NCBI RefSeq assembly: GCF_013032445.1
Contig: NZ_WQCA01000017.1
Coordinates: 1 to 61,828, forward strand
Direction of reading: 5' to 3'
Origin: Ruegeria arenilitoris
GTDB taxonomy: Bacteria > Pseudomonadota > Alphaproteobacteria > Rhodobacterales > Rhodobacteraceae
DNA: 61,828 bases
Made by a program: the position numbers and the translations under genes. A model generated the notes under the pieces. The model searched no databases. It was not told the DNA's origin and saw only the letters and a program-made list of their open reading frames with translations. Positions 37,516-45,686 of the stretch are shown here, in pieces; position 1 is the stretch's first letter; every line of letters starts with the position of its first letter.

Positions 37516-38325
37516 CTATGCCTGATACCAAGGAGTACGGGGCAGGGGCATTCTGGTCGCAATACTGGCCTGAAGCTGCGAAGCAGTTGTTTTTAGTGCC
37601 TCGATTACCAAGTCGCACCGATTATCAATGAGAGCACTGGCAAAATGTGGAATGGTCAGAGATGCGATCACGGATTGACCCATGCCATGCCGAATGGGGG
37701 CCGAAATCTCATTGATTGCGTTGCTCTCAGGGCTACTGAGCGAGATAAACCCCTGATCCGCACAAGTCCCAGCATGGTCGGAGAATTCCTTCCGTCCTTC
37801 CGCGTTTTGGTCCGGGGCAATGCGTTGCAGCAACGCCAAACGTTCGGCTTCCAATTCAATTTCCGACAAGAAACAGGCCCCGGCCGAAGTTGGAAAGATC
37901 GGGTTGGTATATCCGACCTGCACGGTCACACCATAGTTTTGCGACGACGAAACGCTGTTGATCACAACCAGATCGCCCGTGCCGCTAGGCACCCAAAGAT
38001 GGTTGGACAACTCAGTTTCCTCAGCCAAGCGCTCCATATATGGCTCGGCCAGTTCCGCGAGTTTGCTGTTGTCTGTGCGTTCACCTCCCAGCAGTGCAAG
38101 CTTGCCGGTCAGTTTGAAGAGATCATCTTCCTGCCGCTCAATATAGCCTCGCTCTTCCAGCACGATCATCATGCGGAAGATTTCGTTCTTCGACCGACCA
38201 ATGCCATTGGCGAGCTGCGAAAGGGTGGGGGCCACGTCCGAAAGCGACAAAAACTCGAGAATATCCAGACCCTTTTCCAGTGCGGGCGCTGAATATTTCT
38301 GAAGCTTTGTCTTTGGCTCGGTCAT
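37516..38325 (-). CDS. IclR-family transcriptional regulator
   Basis: A 269-residue regulator. The winged helix-turn-helix (ALEKGLDILEFLSLSDVAPTLSQLANGIGRSKNEIFRMMIVLEERGYIER) is followed by the IclR ligand domain (PYMERLAEETELSNHLWVPSGTGDLVVI). The ATG at 38325 fits the family better than a GTG 9 bases upstream. It lies directly downstream of the sugar ABC-transporter genes on the same strand, so it probably controls them; a 16-base near-palindrome upstream of the ATPase gene is a candidate site. IclR control of this transporter type is less usual than LacI control. Confidence 0.88.
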   Translation of the reverse strand: MTEPKTKLQKYSAPALEKGLDILEFLSLSDVAPTLSQLANGIGRSKNEIFRMMIVLEERGYIERQEDDLFKLTGKLALLGGERTDNSKLAELAEPYMERLAEETELSNHLWVPSGTGDLVVINSVSSSQNYGVTVQVGYTNPIFPTSAGACFLSEIELEAERLALLQRIAPDQNAEGRKEFSDHAGTCADQGFISLSSPESNAINEISAPIRHGMGQSVIASLTIPHFASALIDNRCDLVIEALKTTASQLQASIATRMPLPRTPWYQA

Positions 38326-38362
38326 GCAATTCACCTCGTTTCGTCTGCTTTCTCAAAAAAGA

Positions 38363-38390
38363 GGGCAGGGGCGCAAGCCCTTGCCTGCCC
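38363..38390 (-). terminator. Rho-independent terminator of the sugar ABC operon
   Basis: Outer stem GGGCAGG/CCTGCCC and inner stem GGC/GCC around GCAA. On the minus strand it is followed by a run of six T (38355-38360). It lies 47 bases past the binding-protein stop. Confidence 0.75.
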
Positions 38391-38437
38391 GGCCGACCAT
38401 CCCGACAGGGAGGAGAAAGATCGTCGGCCTTACCTGA

Positions 38438-39397
38438 TTATTTCAGACCATTCTTTTTCAGGACGTCATCAGCGTTTTCCGAAGTGATTGCCTCGGTGCC
38501 CATGACAACCTCTTTCGGAACTTCCTCACCCTTGAGATGCTTAAGCGCCTGACGCAGACCTTCGGCGCCAGGAGTGGGGTACAGGAAGGTGGCCGACAGT
38601 TCGCCATTGGCAACCCAAGTCACACCTTCGCCCGGAAGCGCGTCAACACCGATGAAAATGATGTCATCCGCCCGGCCTGCATCCTTAGCTGCCAGATATG
38701 CCCCATAGGCCATCGGATCGTTGTGTCCGTAGACCATGGTGATGTCTTCAAAGTTGCGCAGAGCCGTCGACATAATGTCGTAAGCCTGATCCTGCTTCCA
38801 GTCGCCGGATTGCTGGTCCAGCAGGAAAGAAACGCCGTCTTCACCTTCGAAAGCTTCATGGAAACCATTGGCCCGGTCATGTGCAGCTTGTGTCCCCAAC
38901 CCACCCCAGATTTCCACGATAGTGCCTTTCGCGGCACCCGCTCCGCCAAGTTGATCGAGCGCGAACTTGCCGGCTTCCCGACCGATCAGTTCATTGTCGC
39001 CACCGACCCATTGGACGAACTTGTCGGTGTCCACGTTGCGGTCCAAGACAAATACGGGGATGCCCGCGTCGGTCGCTTGCTCGACTACACCGGTTAGACC
39101 AGCGGATTCTTTGGGCGAGATCAGGATCGCGTCGACTTCCTGCCGAATGAAGTTTTCAACATCGGCCACCTGCTTTTCCGTCCGGTCATTCGCGTCGGCG
39201 ATGATCAGTTCGACATTCGCATGCTCGTCCGCCTCGGCACGCAGGTCCTTGTTGAACTGAACGCGCCATGGCTCAACCGTGGTGACTTGCGAAAAACCGA
39301 TTACATAATTGTCAGCCGCCAGCACCATCGAGGCCGAAAACGAGGTTGCGAGCGCGGTGGCAGCCATCAGGCTCTTGCCAAATGTTCTTCTTTTCAT
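38438..39397 (-). CDS. Sugar ABC transporter, periplasmic binding protein (RbsB-like)
   Basis: A 319-residue periplasmic binding protein of the ribose/LacI-like type. It has a signal peptide (KSLMAATALATSFSASMVLA, then ADNYVIGFS), then the two-lobed sugar-binding core: WRVQFNKDLRAEADEH, DANDRTEKQVADVENFIRQEVDAILISP, VFVLDRNV and AHDRANGFHEAF. It would deliver a pentose or similar sugar to the permease encoded upstream. It is the third gene of the operon, after ATPase and permease; binding proteins are more often first. ATG at 39397. Confidence 0.9.
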   Translation of the reverse strand: MKRRTFGKSLMAATALATSFSASMVLAADNYVIGFSQVTTVEPWRVQFNKDLRAEADEHANVELIIADANDRTEKQVADVENFIRQEVDAILISPKESAGLTGVVEQATDAGIPVFVLDRNVDTDKFVQWVGGDNELIGREAGKFALDQLGGAGAAKGTIVEIWGGLGTQAAHDRANGFHEAFEGEDGVSFLLDQQSGDWKQDQAYDIMSTALRNFEDITMVYGHNDPMAYGAYLAAKDAGRADDIIFIGVDALPGEGVTWVANGELSATFLYPTPGAEGLRQALKHLKGEEVPKEVVMGTEAITSENADDVLKKNGLK

Positions 39398-39479
39398 AGT
39401 CTACTCCTTAGTCATGATGCGGGTTTCTCCAAATTCCCGCGTACTGATTGCTCTGACCTTGGTCCGCCAAGATCTGAGG

Positions 39480-40778
39480 TCAGAGCCTCCTCCCTCTGCC
39501 CAGGCGCTCTTTCGCCATGACAAAGATCTCTTCAAATCGCCCTCCCTGAAGCAGGACGGCGACCACGATGATGATGCCCTTCAGCACCAGCTGCGTGTTG
39601 CTGTCGATGTTGTTGAGCTGCAGGATGTTGCTGAGGAACCCGAAAATCAGTACCCCAACAAAGGTGCCCATGATGGCCCCGCGACCGCCCATCAGGCTGG
39701 TTCCGCCGATAACCACGGCCGCGATCGCATCCAGTTCCAGCCCCAACCCAGCATCCGGTTTGCCTTGCCGAAACTGCGCGACATAGAGAACACCTGCCAA
39801 CGCAGACAGTGAGCCTGCGATGGCATAGGTTACAATCTTGTTGCGACCCACATTAATGCCCGCAAGACGCGCGGCTTCTTCATTGCCGCCGATAGCCATC
39901 AGGTAACTGCCGAAAGTCGTGAACCGGGTGATCAGAAAGAACACCAGCAAAACGCCCAGAAAGAACAGGCCAGGCACTGGCACCACGCCCCACAGCAATT
40001 CGCGAAGGGCTTCAAAGTTCTCGGTGGCATTGCTACCAGTATAGACCGGATACACCGCAGTATCCTGTCCGGCGATGACACGGGCCAGACCCAAGGCCCC
40101 GACCATCATTGCCAGCGTCACAATAAAAGGCTGCAACCGGCCATAAACGATCAGGGCACCGTTCACTGTCCCCATAACGGCCCCGATACAGGGCACCACG
40201 ATCAGGACGGCCAGAACGCCGAATTTTGGCATGACCTGACCTGCCAGCCAGATCATGACGCCAATCGCTACTGCTGCGGCCACAACCCGGCTGAGCATCC
40301 GCGAAGGCGCGCTTGTCGTTGCCGCCGTCTCAGCTTCCCGGGTCAGGTTGTTTTGTACAAAATAGATCAGCGCGCCGATGACGACGAACAGGACAATCCC
40401 GGTCGCTGGGACGCCGAAATAGCTGGCGGCCGTCCAGCCTTCCTGCGTCAGTAACATGGCGCAGATCACTGTCCCCAGTGCCATGACCGACCCAACCGAA
40501 AGATCGATTCCGGCGATGAAAATCACCATAGTCATGCCTACGGCCACAATCCCGGTGACCGAGACCTGTCGAAGAACATCCGTCAGGTTACCCAGCGACA
40601 GGAAGATATTGTTGCCTTTCGACGACAGCGGAGAGGTCAGCGCCCCGAACAGTATCAGGGCAAACAAACCCCAGTAGAGTTTCGTCTTGTTCAGCAAGTG
40701 TATGAACACCGAACTGGTCTGGTGTTCTTTCTTTACTGTATGGCTGTTGGGTTCCATAACGGTCATGTCTTTTCTCAT
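39480..40778 (-). CDS. Sugar ABC transporter, permease (RbsC/XylH-like)
   Basis: A 432-residue inner-membrane permease, larger than ribose RbsC (about 320) and closer to xylose XylH. It has VGMTMVIFIAGIDLSVGSVMALG near the start, a polar insertion around residues 140-155 (NLTREAETAATTSAP), GSYLMAIGGNEEAARLAGI, and DAIAAVVIGGTSLMGGRG, the conserved coupling and gate region of the family. ATG at 40778; 11 bases from the ATPase stop. It forms the membrane channel with the neighbouring ATPase and binding protein. Confidence 0.9.
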   Translation of the reverse strand: MRKDMTVMEPNSHTVKKEHQTSSVFIHLLNKTKLYWGLFALILFGALTSPLSSKGNNIFLSLGNLTDVLRQVSVTGIVAVGMTMVIFIAGIDLSVGSVMALGTVICAMLLTQEGWTAASYFGVPATGIVLFVVIGALIYFVQNNLTREAETAATTSAPSRMLSRVVAAAVAIGVMIWLAGQVMPKFGVLAVLIVVPCIGAVMGTVNGALIVYGRLQPFIVTLAMMVGALGLARVIAGQDTAVYPVYTGSNATENFEALRELLWGVVPVPGLFFLGVLLVFFLITRFTTFGSYLMAIGGNEEAARLAGINVGRNKIVTYAIAGSLSALAGVLYVAQFRQGKPDAGLGLELDAIAAVVIGGTSLMGGRGAIMGTFVGVLIFGFLSNILQLNNIDSNTQLVLKGIIIVVAVLLQGGRFEEIFVMAKERLGRGRRL

Positions 40779-40789
40779 ATCCGGATCGG

Positions 40790-42340
40790 TCAGCGAAATT
40801 GCATCGCCAGGGCTTTGATTGCGTCCACACTCATCTCGTCACGCGACAACTCTCCGGCCAACTGTCCTTCGCACAGGACAATCATCCGGTCGCACACGGC
40901 CATGAATTCGGAGAGTTCGGAACTGGCAAACAGCACCGAGATGCCTTGATCCGCCAGCCGTCCTACGAGATCGTAAATCTCATCCTTTGCGCCGATATCG
41001 ATGCCTCGGGTGGGCTCGTCCAAAAGCAAGACGCGAGGCTGCGTCGCCAGCCATTTACCCAGCACAACCTTTTGCTGGTTACCGCCGCTGAGCTTTCCGA
41101 CCGGATGCTCGGGGCCGGTGGCCGCAACCTTAAGCGTTTCGATTGCCTGCAGCGCCTGTTTGCGCTGTTCGGCCTCGGAAAACCGTCCAAAACGGGACTG
41201 CAACGGCATCAGCGGCAACGCCACGTTTGATGCGATTGAGCGATCAAGGATCAGACCGTTCCCTTTGCGATCTTCGGTGATCAAAGCCAATCCGTTTCGT
41301 ACCCCATCCTGAGGATTAACAGGTCGTAGCTGACTATCTGCCAGCGTTATCTCACCCTGATAACTGGCACCTCTTGCGCCGAATAATGTTTCCAGCAACT
41401 CAGTCCGGCCGGCCCCCAAAAGACCGCCGATACCCAGAATTTCTCCGCGCTTCAGATCAAACGAAACGTCGTCTAGCACTCTACGCTTGCCGTCCCACGC
41501 CGACAGGTTCGCAACCTGCAATACGGTTTCATCCGTTGCCGGGTTCTGCCGTTTGACCGCATTGATCTCGACCGTGCGTCCCACCATCATTCGGATCAGT
41601 TCGGCCGAGGTCGTCTCGGTTGCAAGTCGAGTGCCGATCAGGTCGCCATCACGCAAAACCGTAACCCGATCCGAGATTTCAAACACCTCATCCATGCGGT
41701 GAGAGATATAGACAACGGCAACACCCTGCAGGGCTAGGTCACGCACGACTTCCATCAGAATGTCAGCCTCGGCCTGCGACAGGGCGGACGTGGGCTCATC
41801 CATGATCAGCAGCCGCGCGTTCATCAGCAAGGCGCGAGCTATCTCAACCAGTTGTTGCTCGCCGACACGCAAGTCTTTGACAGGTGTATCGATGTCCAAT
41901 GTGAACCCAAAACGGGCCAGAGCCTTGCTGGCCTTGTCCCGCAGCGCTTTGCGGTCGATGAAAGCGCCAAACTTCTTAGGCTCATGACCTAACAGCACGT
42001 TCTCGGCCACGGTCATCTCGGGGATCAGGCTCAGTTCCTGATGCATGATGACGATGCCATGTTTCTCGGCATCCCGGGGCGCATCGAATTCAACGGTTTC
42101 TCCGTCAATCTGAAACGTTCCGAAGGTCGGTTTCTGCACGCCGCTGATGATTTTCACCAGCGTGCTTTTACCAGCCCCATTCTCGCCCATCAGCGTGTGA
42201 ATTTCACCGCCTTCGAATTCCAGCGTCACATCACGGAGGACAGAAACACCTGAAAAGGACATTCCGATCCCATCCAGGGATAACGTAATCTGGCTTTCTG
42301 TACCCTGCCTCGCCCGCAAGGCAGATTGGTGTGTCGTCAT
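40790..42340 (-). CDS. Sugar ABC transporter, tandem ATPase (RbsA-like)
   Basis: A 516-residue double ATPase of the carbohydrate uptake (CUT2) type. The first half has Walker A GENGAGKSTLVKI, a signature VGEQQLVEIARAL and Walker B LLIMDEPTSALSQ. The second half has the degenerate Walker A region GGLLGAGRTELLETLFGARG, the strong signature LSGGNQQKVVLGKWLA, and Walker B LLLDEPTRGIDIGAKDEIY. It energises sugar import. First gene of the operon; ATG at 42340 (a GTG directly before is also possible). Confidence 0.92.
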   Translation of the reverse strand: MTTHQSALRARQGTESQITLSLDGIGMSFSGVSVLRDVTLEFEGGEIHTLMGENGAGKSTLVKIISGVQKPTFGTFQIDGETVEFDAPRDAEKHGIVIMHQELSLIPEMTVAENVLLGHEPKKFGAFIDRKALRDKASKALARFGFTLDIDTPVKDLRVGEQQLVEIARALLMNARLLIMDEPTSALSQAEADILMEVVRDLALQGVAVVYISHRMDEVFEISDRVTVLRDGDLIGTRLATETTSAELIRMMVGRTVEINAVKRQNPATDETVLQVANLSAWDGKRRVLDDVSFDLKRGEILGIGGLLGAGRTELLETLFGARGASYQGEITLADSQLRPVNPQDGVRNGLALITEDRKGNGLILDRSIASNVALPLMPLQSRFGRFSEAEQRKQALQAIETLKVAATGPEHPVGKLSGGNQQKVVLGKWLATQPRVLLLDEPTRGIDIGAKDEIYDLVGRLADQGISVLFASSELSEFMAVCDRMIVLCEGQLAGELSRDEMSVDAIKALAMQFR

Positions 42341-42382
42341 CACGGCGCCTCCCCACGCTGTGCAAACGAGCCTCCATGGATC

Positions 42383-42398
42383 GTTTCATATACGAAAC
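42383..42398. promoter_or_regulatory. Near-palindrome upstream of the sugar ABC operon
   Basis: GTTTCATATACGAAAC is 14/16 symmetric and lies 43-58 bases before the ATPase start. GTTTC...GAAAC arms resemble known IclR-family sites, and the operon has an adjacent IclR gene. Confidence 0.5.
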
Positions 42399-43030
42399 CA
42401 CGTGTACCAGTGAAGCGTCAAGTGTTTTTCTGGATTCGGTATTGGACAGTTGAAACAGCTGCAATTTACTAGACTGCAAAGTTGATGGGTGCCGCAGGCT
42501 TTAACTAGGCCGCTATGTCTACGGGGAGCCGATAAGGATAGGTGAGGAGCGTGCAATTTGAGTGGCTAGCCAAAATCTCATCGGTCAAGCGATTGAGAAA
42601 CGCCGTGTATTCTATAACGCCGGGCAAGACGTAGCAGGTCATATCCTAGCAAAACACCAGACGGTTTTTTGCGCGGGACAACAACATGTCGCGAAGGTCC
42701 GCATACCGCGCGGCGCAGTCCATATCACGGTGCTTCCACACAATCTGTTCACTGCCAGATTCTCAACACCCGCCAGTTCAATCTTGGTCGAGCGCATGAA
42801 GGAGAAATCCTCGGTCGCCAGTGGCGCATTGGTCAATCTTTGCAGAGTCTTACGCGAATTCGCATATTTTTGTCTTGCGCGTTTTCGTGTCGTTGGATTT
42901 CTTTCACGAACCGGGCACTGTCGACAATGTCCACATAATTCAAGGTAAGGTGAGGGGACCTGAACCCCGGGGTTGACGGAAGCAAAACGGGTGCATTGCA
43001 TCAGAGCGCAGTTTTTACGCTGCTGTGGGC
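42399..43030. other. Gene-free stretch upstream of the sugar ABC operon
   Basis: About 630 bases holding the ABC-operon promoter and otherwise short, overlapping open frames without recognisable motifs. Open stretches on both strands at 42560-43030 look random in composition (for example CPAQKTVWCF, CGHCRQCP) and match no family I can name. It may be decayed coding sequence. Confidence 0.4.
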
Positions 43031-43270
43031 TCAAAACTCCAAACGGTGCGCGCGGCCGCGTTCAAAGAGTTTTTGGTTCAATTCATCCGCTTCGGGTGCA
43101 CCGTATTCCAGCGCAAAGACAAAAGCATGAGTCAGATAGAAACAGGCGGCGTCATGATCCTGACGCTGCTCTGCCTGATTTGCCGCCTCGTGATACAGGC
43201 AAATCAAGGCAGGCACATCATTGTCCGCATGTGCCTGCAGCAATTGTTTATCCAGCGCGTCCTGATCCAC
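43031..43270 (-). CDS. Small helical protein downstream of a lost aldehyde-dehydrogenase-like gene
   Basis: A 79-residue, acidic, helix-rich protein with TPR-like pairing (HADNDVPALICLYHEAANQA, then DAACFYLTHAFVFALEYGAPEADELN). The start is GTG at 43270, 2 bases after the stop of the remnant C-terminus of another gene, the close spacing of a translationally coupled pair. That coupling, the clean helical pattern and the absence of a competing frame argue for a real gene. No function assigned. Its partner gene is mostly deleted, so it may be expressed poorly. Confidence 0.6.
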   Translation of the reverse strand: MDQDALDKQLLQAHADNDVPALICLYHEAANQAEQRQDHDAACFYLTHAFVFALEYGAPEADELNQKLFERGRAHRLEF

Positions 43271-43272
43271 GG

Positions 43273-43344
43273 TCAGCCTTTCAGCGAGATCGAAATGTTC
43301 TTGGTACGGACGTAGTTAAAAAGCGCCTCAAGCACTTGTCCGCT
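43273..43344 (-). pseudogene. C-terminal remnant of a deleted gene, aldehyde-dehydrogenase-like
   Basis: The last 23 codons of a gene survive: SGQVLEALFNYVRTKNISIS, LKG, stop at 43273. The LFNY-x-RTKN-hydrophobic tail is like the extreme C-terminus of NAD-dependent aldehyde dehydrogenases. A stop codon lies directly upstream of the serine, so the rest is gone. The next upstream gene (Rieske oxygenase) ends only 56 bases away. Identity is tentative because only a tail is left. Confidence 0.5.
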
Positions 43345-43355
43345 TCAAACCACGA

Positions 43356-43380
43356 TCTGACCAGAAAGTTCCTGGTCAGA
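43356..43380. terminator. Perfect hairpin at the deletion scar after the Rieske gene
   Basis: TCTGACCAG (43356-43364) and CTGGTCAGA (43372-43380), 9-base perfect arms with a 7-base loop, 20 bases past the Rieske stop. It may now terminate the Rieske message, or mark the junction of the deletion. Confidence 0.45.
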
Positions 43381-43399
43381 CCGTCGTTCAGGAATTCGC

Positions 43400-44557
43400 T
43401 CATGCTTCGGCGCGACCTTTTTCGACCTGGGTCGCGACCCAATGGTGAAAGCAATGTGTTGGCCCATCCATCACTGGCGAGAAACGACCGCCGTCGAACA
43501 GAACGCCGTGGCGTCCCTTTTGCATCCCTTCGACCACGAACACGTCTTCCTGAAACACGGTGTTCCACAACGCCGAGTTCTTTGCGCGCAGCGCCTCGTG
43601 CTGTGGTGCATCTTCAGGTTTCTTGGCGTAATAAAGTTCGATATGCTCGATCGTCTTTTCCTGCGTCACTGGCTCGAGGATAAAGGCAAAGCCGTGGTCG
43701 CGCTGCACACCCAGCATGACGTTCGGATAGACTACGATATACTCTGCGCCTTCGGTCCACTTTTCGCTGAGGTTGTCGAAATCGTTAAGCTTCTCGCCGT
43801 CCTGACCTTCGAACTGTCGATAGACATAGGTGCCCTGACCGGAATATTTGCCCAGTTCGTTGATGTTGTAGTGATCCTCGAGACGGGAATAGCTGTTAAG
43901 ACCGGGGTGTACCCAGGGCAGGTGATAGCTTTCGCAGAAGTTTTCGACGGCCAGTTTCCAGTTCGCGTCCAGTTCCAGACGCACCGAAGCACCGGCGCCA
44001 CCGTGATACATCGGCTGTTCGAATTCTTTCCAGCGCTCCATTAACTCGCAATGGACCTCTTCGAACTCTGGTGCGTTGCCGTCTACGTTGACGAACACAA
44101 CGTCGCGCCAGACGTATGATCGAATGCGCATCAGACCAAGTTCAGAAAAATCCAGATCCTCGTGGGTGTTCTGGCCTGGGCCACCGACATGGGGGGCAGT
44201 GCGCAGCTCACCATTCAGGCCATAGCACCAGCTGTGGTAGGGGCAGCGGATCGCGCCGCGGATTTTCTGAGGTTTGTCAACCAGGATCATGCCACGATGG
44301 CGGCAAGTGTTCTGGAACACACCGATCTCGCCATTGCGGTCGCGGACCATCAGGATGGGCATTCCCATGAAATCAACGGGTTTCGCATCACCTGCCTCGG
44401 GGATGTCCTTGCCAAATCCGATACCGGACCAGTTGGCAAACAAGACGGCCTCACGTTCCTCGGCAAAAACGGCGGGGTCGATATAATGCGCGTTCGGCAG
44501 CCCCTTCGCTGTGTTTACCGGGGTCAGAACGGACGAAAGCGATGCGTGCTTATTCAT
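43400..44557 (-). CDS. Rieske non-heme iron oxygenase, alpha subunit (betaine/carnitine demethylase-like)
   Basis: A 385-residue oxygenase subunit. Rieske ligands are C85, H87, C105 and H108 (CRHRG...CPYHSW). The mononuclear iron motif is E209-x2-H212-x4-H217 (NWKLAVENFCESYHLPWVH). The bridging acid is glutamate, as in quaternary-amine oxygenases such as CntA, rather than the aspartate of ring-hydroxylating dioxygenases. Together with a nearby flavin/2Fe-2S reductase this points to oxidative N-demethylation of glycine betaine or a related betaine (GbcA-like). It lies 102 bases downstream of the LysR stop on the same strand. ATG at 44557. A 4-base ATGA overlap at its end opens a 40-codon frame with no family match. 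Confidence 0.85.
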   Translation of the reverse strand: MNKHASLSSVLTPVNTAKGLPNAHYIDPAVFAEEREAVLFANWSGIGFGKDIPEAGDAKPVDFMGMPILMVRDRNGEIGVFQNTCRHRGMILVDKPQKIRGAIRCPYHSWCYGLNGELRTAPHVGGPGQNTHEDLDFSELGLMRIRSYVWRDVVFVNVDGNAPEFEEVHCELMERWKEFEQPMYHGGAGASVRLELDANWKLAVENFCESYHLPWVHPGLNSYSRLEDHYNINELGKYSGQGTYVYRQFEGQDGEKLNDFDNLSEKWTEGAEYIVVYPNVMLGVQRDHGFAFILEPVTQEKTIEHIELYYAKKPEDAPQHEALRAKNSALWNTVFQEDVFVVEGMQKGRHGVLFDGGRFSPVMDGPTHCFHHWVATQVEKGRAEA

Positions 44558-44659
44558 CAGTCACTCCTGAGTTTTTCAATGGCTGTGGCGTCATCTCCCA
44601 TTGGCAGCGCGACAGGTACGTCTTCAATACTAAAAATCCTAACCGAAAAGTGAGGCTGG

Positions 44660-45565
44660 CTAAACCGACCCCTCCTGTACTTCGTCCAACAGCCATTTTT
44701 TGAGGGCCAGCGCACCCTCGGAAAGGTGCTCATCCTCGCGCCCCACCAGATAGAAGTTGTTCGGGGCGGGAATGCTGAACTCTTCAAGTGCCACCAGTTT
44801 GCCCGAGCTGAGCATCGGTTGAACCAGACGCTTCCACCCCAGCGCCAGACCGGCGCCTTTGCGCGCGACCTGCAGGGCCAGCGCATAACTATTGACCCGA
44901 GATTGCGCCGGTATATTGCCGGTAAACCCAAGTTCGTGAAACCATTCTGGCCAAGTGGTCCATGTGTTGTCCTTGGTTTCCAGATGGATCAGCCGATGCT
45001 GTGTCAGATCGCTGAGGCTGGCCCCCTTCAGCTCAGTCGCCATTTCGGGGCTGCACACAGGGGTCAGAGTGTCGCGAAAAAGCTTTGTATGCGGCAGTGA
45101 GGAATTAGGGTCCTGTCCGTAGCGGATGAAGAAATCCAGATCGGGGCGATCCACAAAGGCTGTGTCCTGCGCCATCTGGTTCACTTTCACCTGCGGATGG
45201 TCCTGCCAGAACCGGATGACGGAGGGCGACAACCATAAGGCGGCAACTGCGGTGGTCGACCCGACGGTTGCATGGTTTTCGGAATCACCGGTGCGAATTT
45301 GCTCCAGCACTTTGGAGACCTTGAGAAAGGATGTTCCCAAAACCTTGTGCAGCGCCGCGCCATCTTCAGTCAGCTCAACACCCCGATGCTTGCGAACAAA
45401 AAGCGGCGCGCTCAGTTCGGCCTCCAGTGCCTTGATCTGGTGGCTGACCGCGCCGGGGGTGACGGATAATTCGCTTGCCGCTTCCTTAAAACTCAGATGG
45501 CGTGCGGCTGCTTCAAAGGCGGACAGGGTCGCAAGAGGGGGCAGATTGTAGTGGCGTCGTGACAT
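44660..45565 (-). CDS. LysR-family regulator (GcvA-like)
   Basis: A 301-residue LysR regulator. The start LPPLATLSAFEAAARHLSFKEAASELSVTPGAVSHQIKALE is the classic GcvA-type helix-turn-helix. It is divergent from the ferredoxin-reductase gene, with a perfect inverted repeat in the spacer, and precedes the Rieske oxygenase gene on its own strand. So it sits between the two halves of one oxygenase system and is the obvious controller of both. ATG at 45565. Effector probably a betaine-type substrate (inferred). Confidence 0.9.
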   Translation of the reverse strand: MSRRHYNLPPLATLSAFEAAARHLSFKEAASELSVTPGAVSHQIKALEAELSAPLFVRKHRGVELTEDGAALHKVLGTSFLKVSKVLEQIRTGDSENHATVGSTTAVAALWLSPSVIRFWQDHPQVKVNQMAQDTAFVDRPDLDFFIRYGQDPNSSLPHTKLFRDTLTPVCSPEMATELKGASLSDLTQHRLIHLETKDNTWTTWPEWFHELGFTGNIPAQSRVNSYALALQVARKGAGLALGWKRLVQPMLSSGKLVALEEFSIPAPNNFYLVGREDEHLSEGALALKKWLLDEVQEGSV

Positions 45566-45632
45566 AGATGCTGCGTTGCCTTGGGCTTAACTTGAGCTTG
45601 CTTCAACCGAATATGAGAAATTTTGCAATTGA

Positions 45633-45668
45633 AAACCATGTTTTTTTCTGCAGCTTTGACCATGGTTT
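45633..45668. promoter_or_regulatory. Inverted repeat in the LysR/ferredoxin-reductase promoter
   Basis: AAACCATG (45633-45640) and CATGGTTT (45661-45668), 8-base perfect arms 20 bases apart, ending 18 bases before the reductase ATG. Likely LysR-binding region. Confidence 0.5.
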
Positions 45669-45686
45669 CGAAACCGGCAAATCACA

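Noticed and set aside
42562..43034. Overlapping plus and minus frames (128 and 131 codons) in the gap before the small protein
   Set aside because: Cysteine-rich and arginine-rich without motif, overlapping each other; no family recognised.
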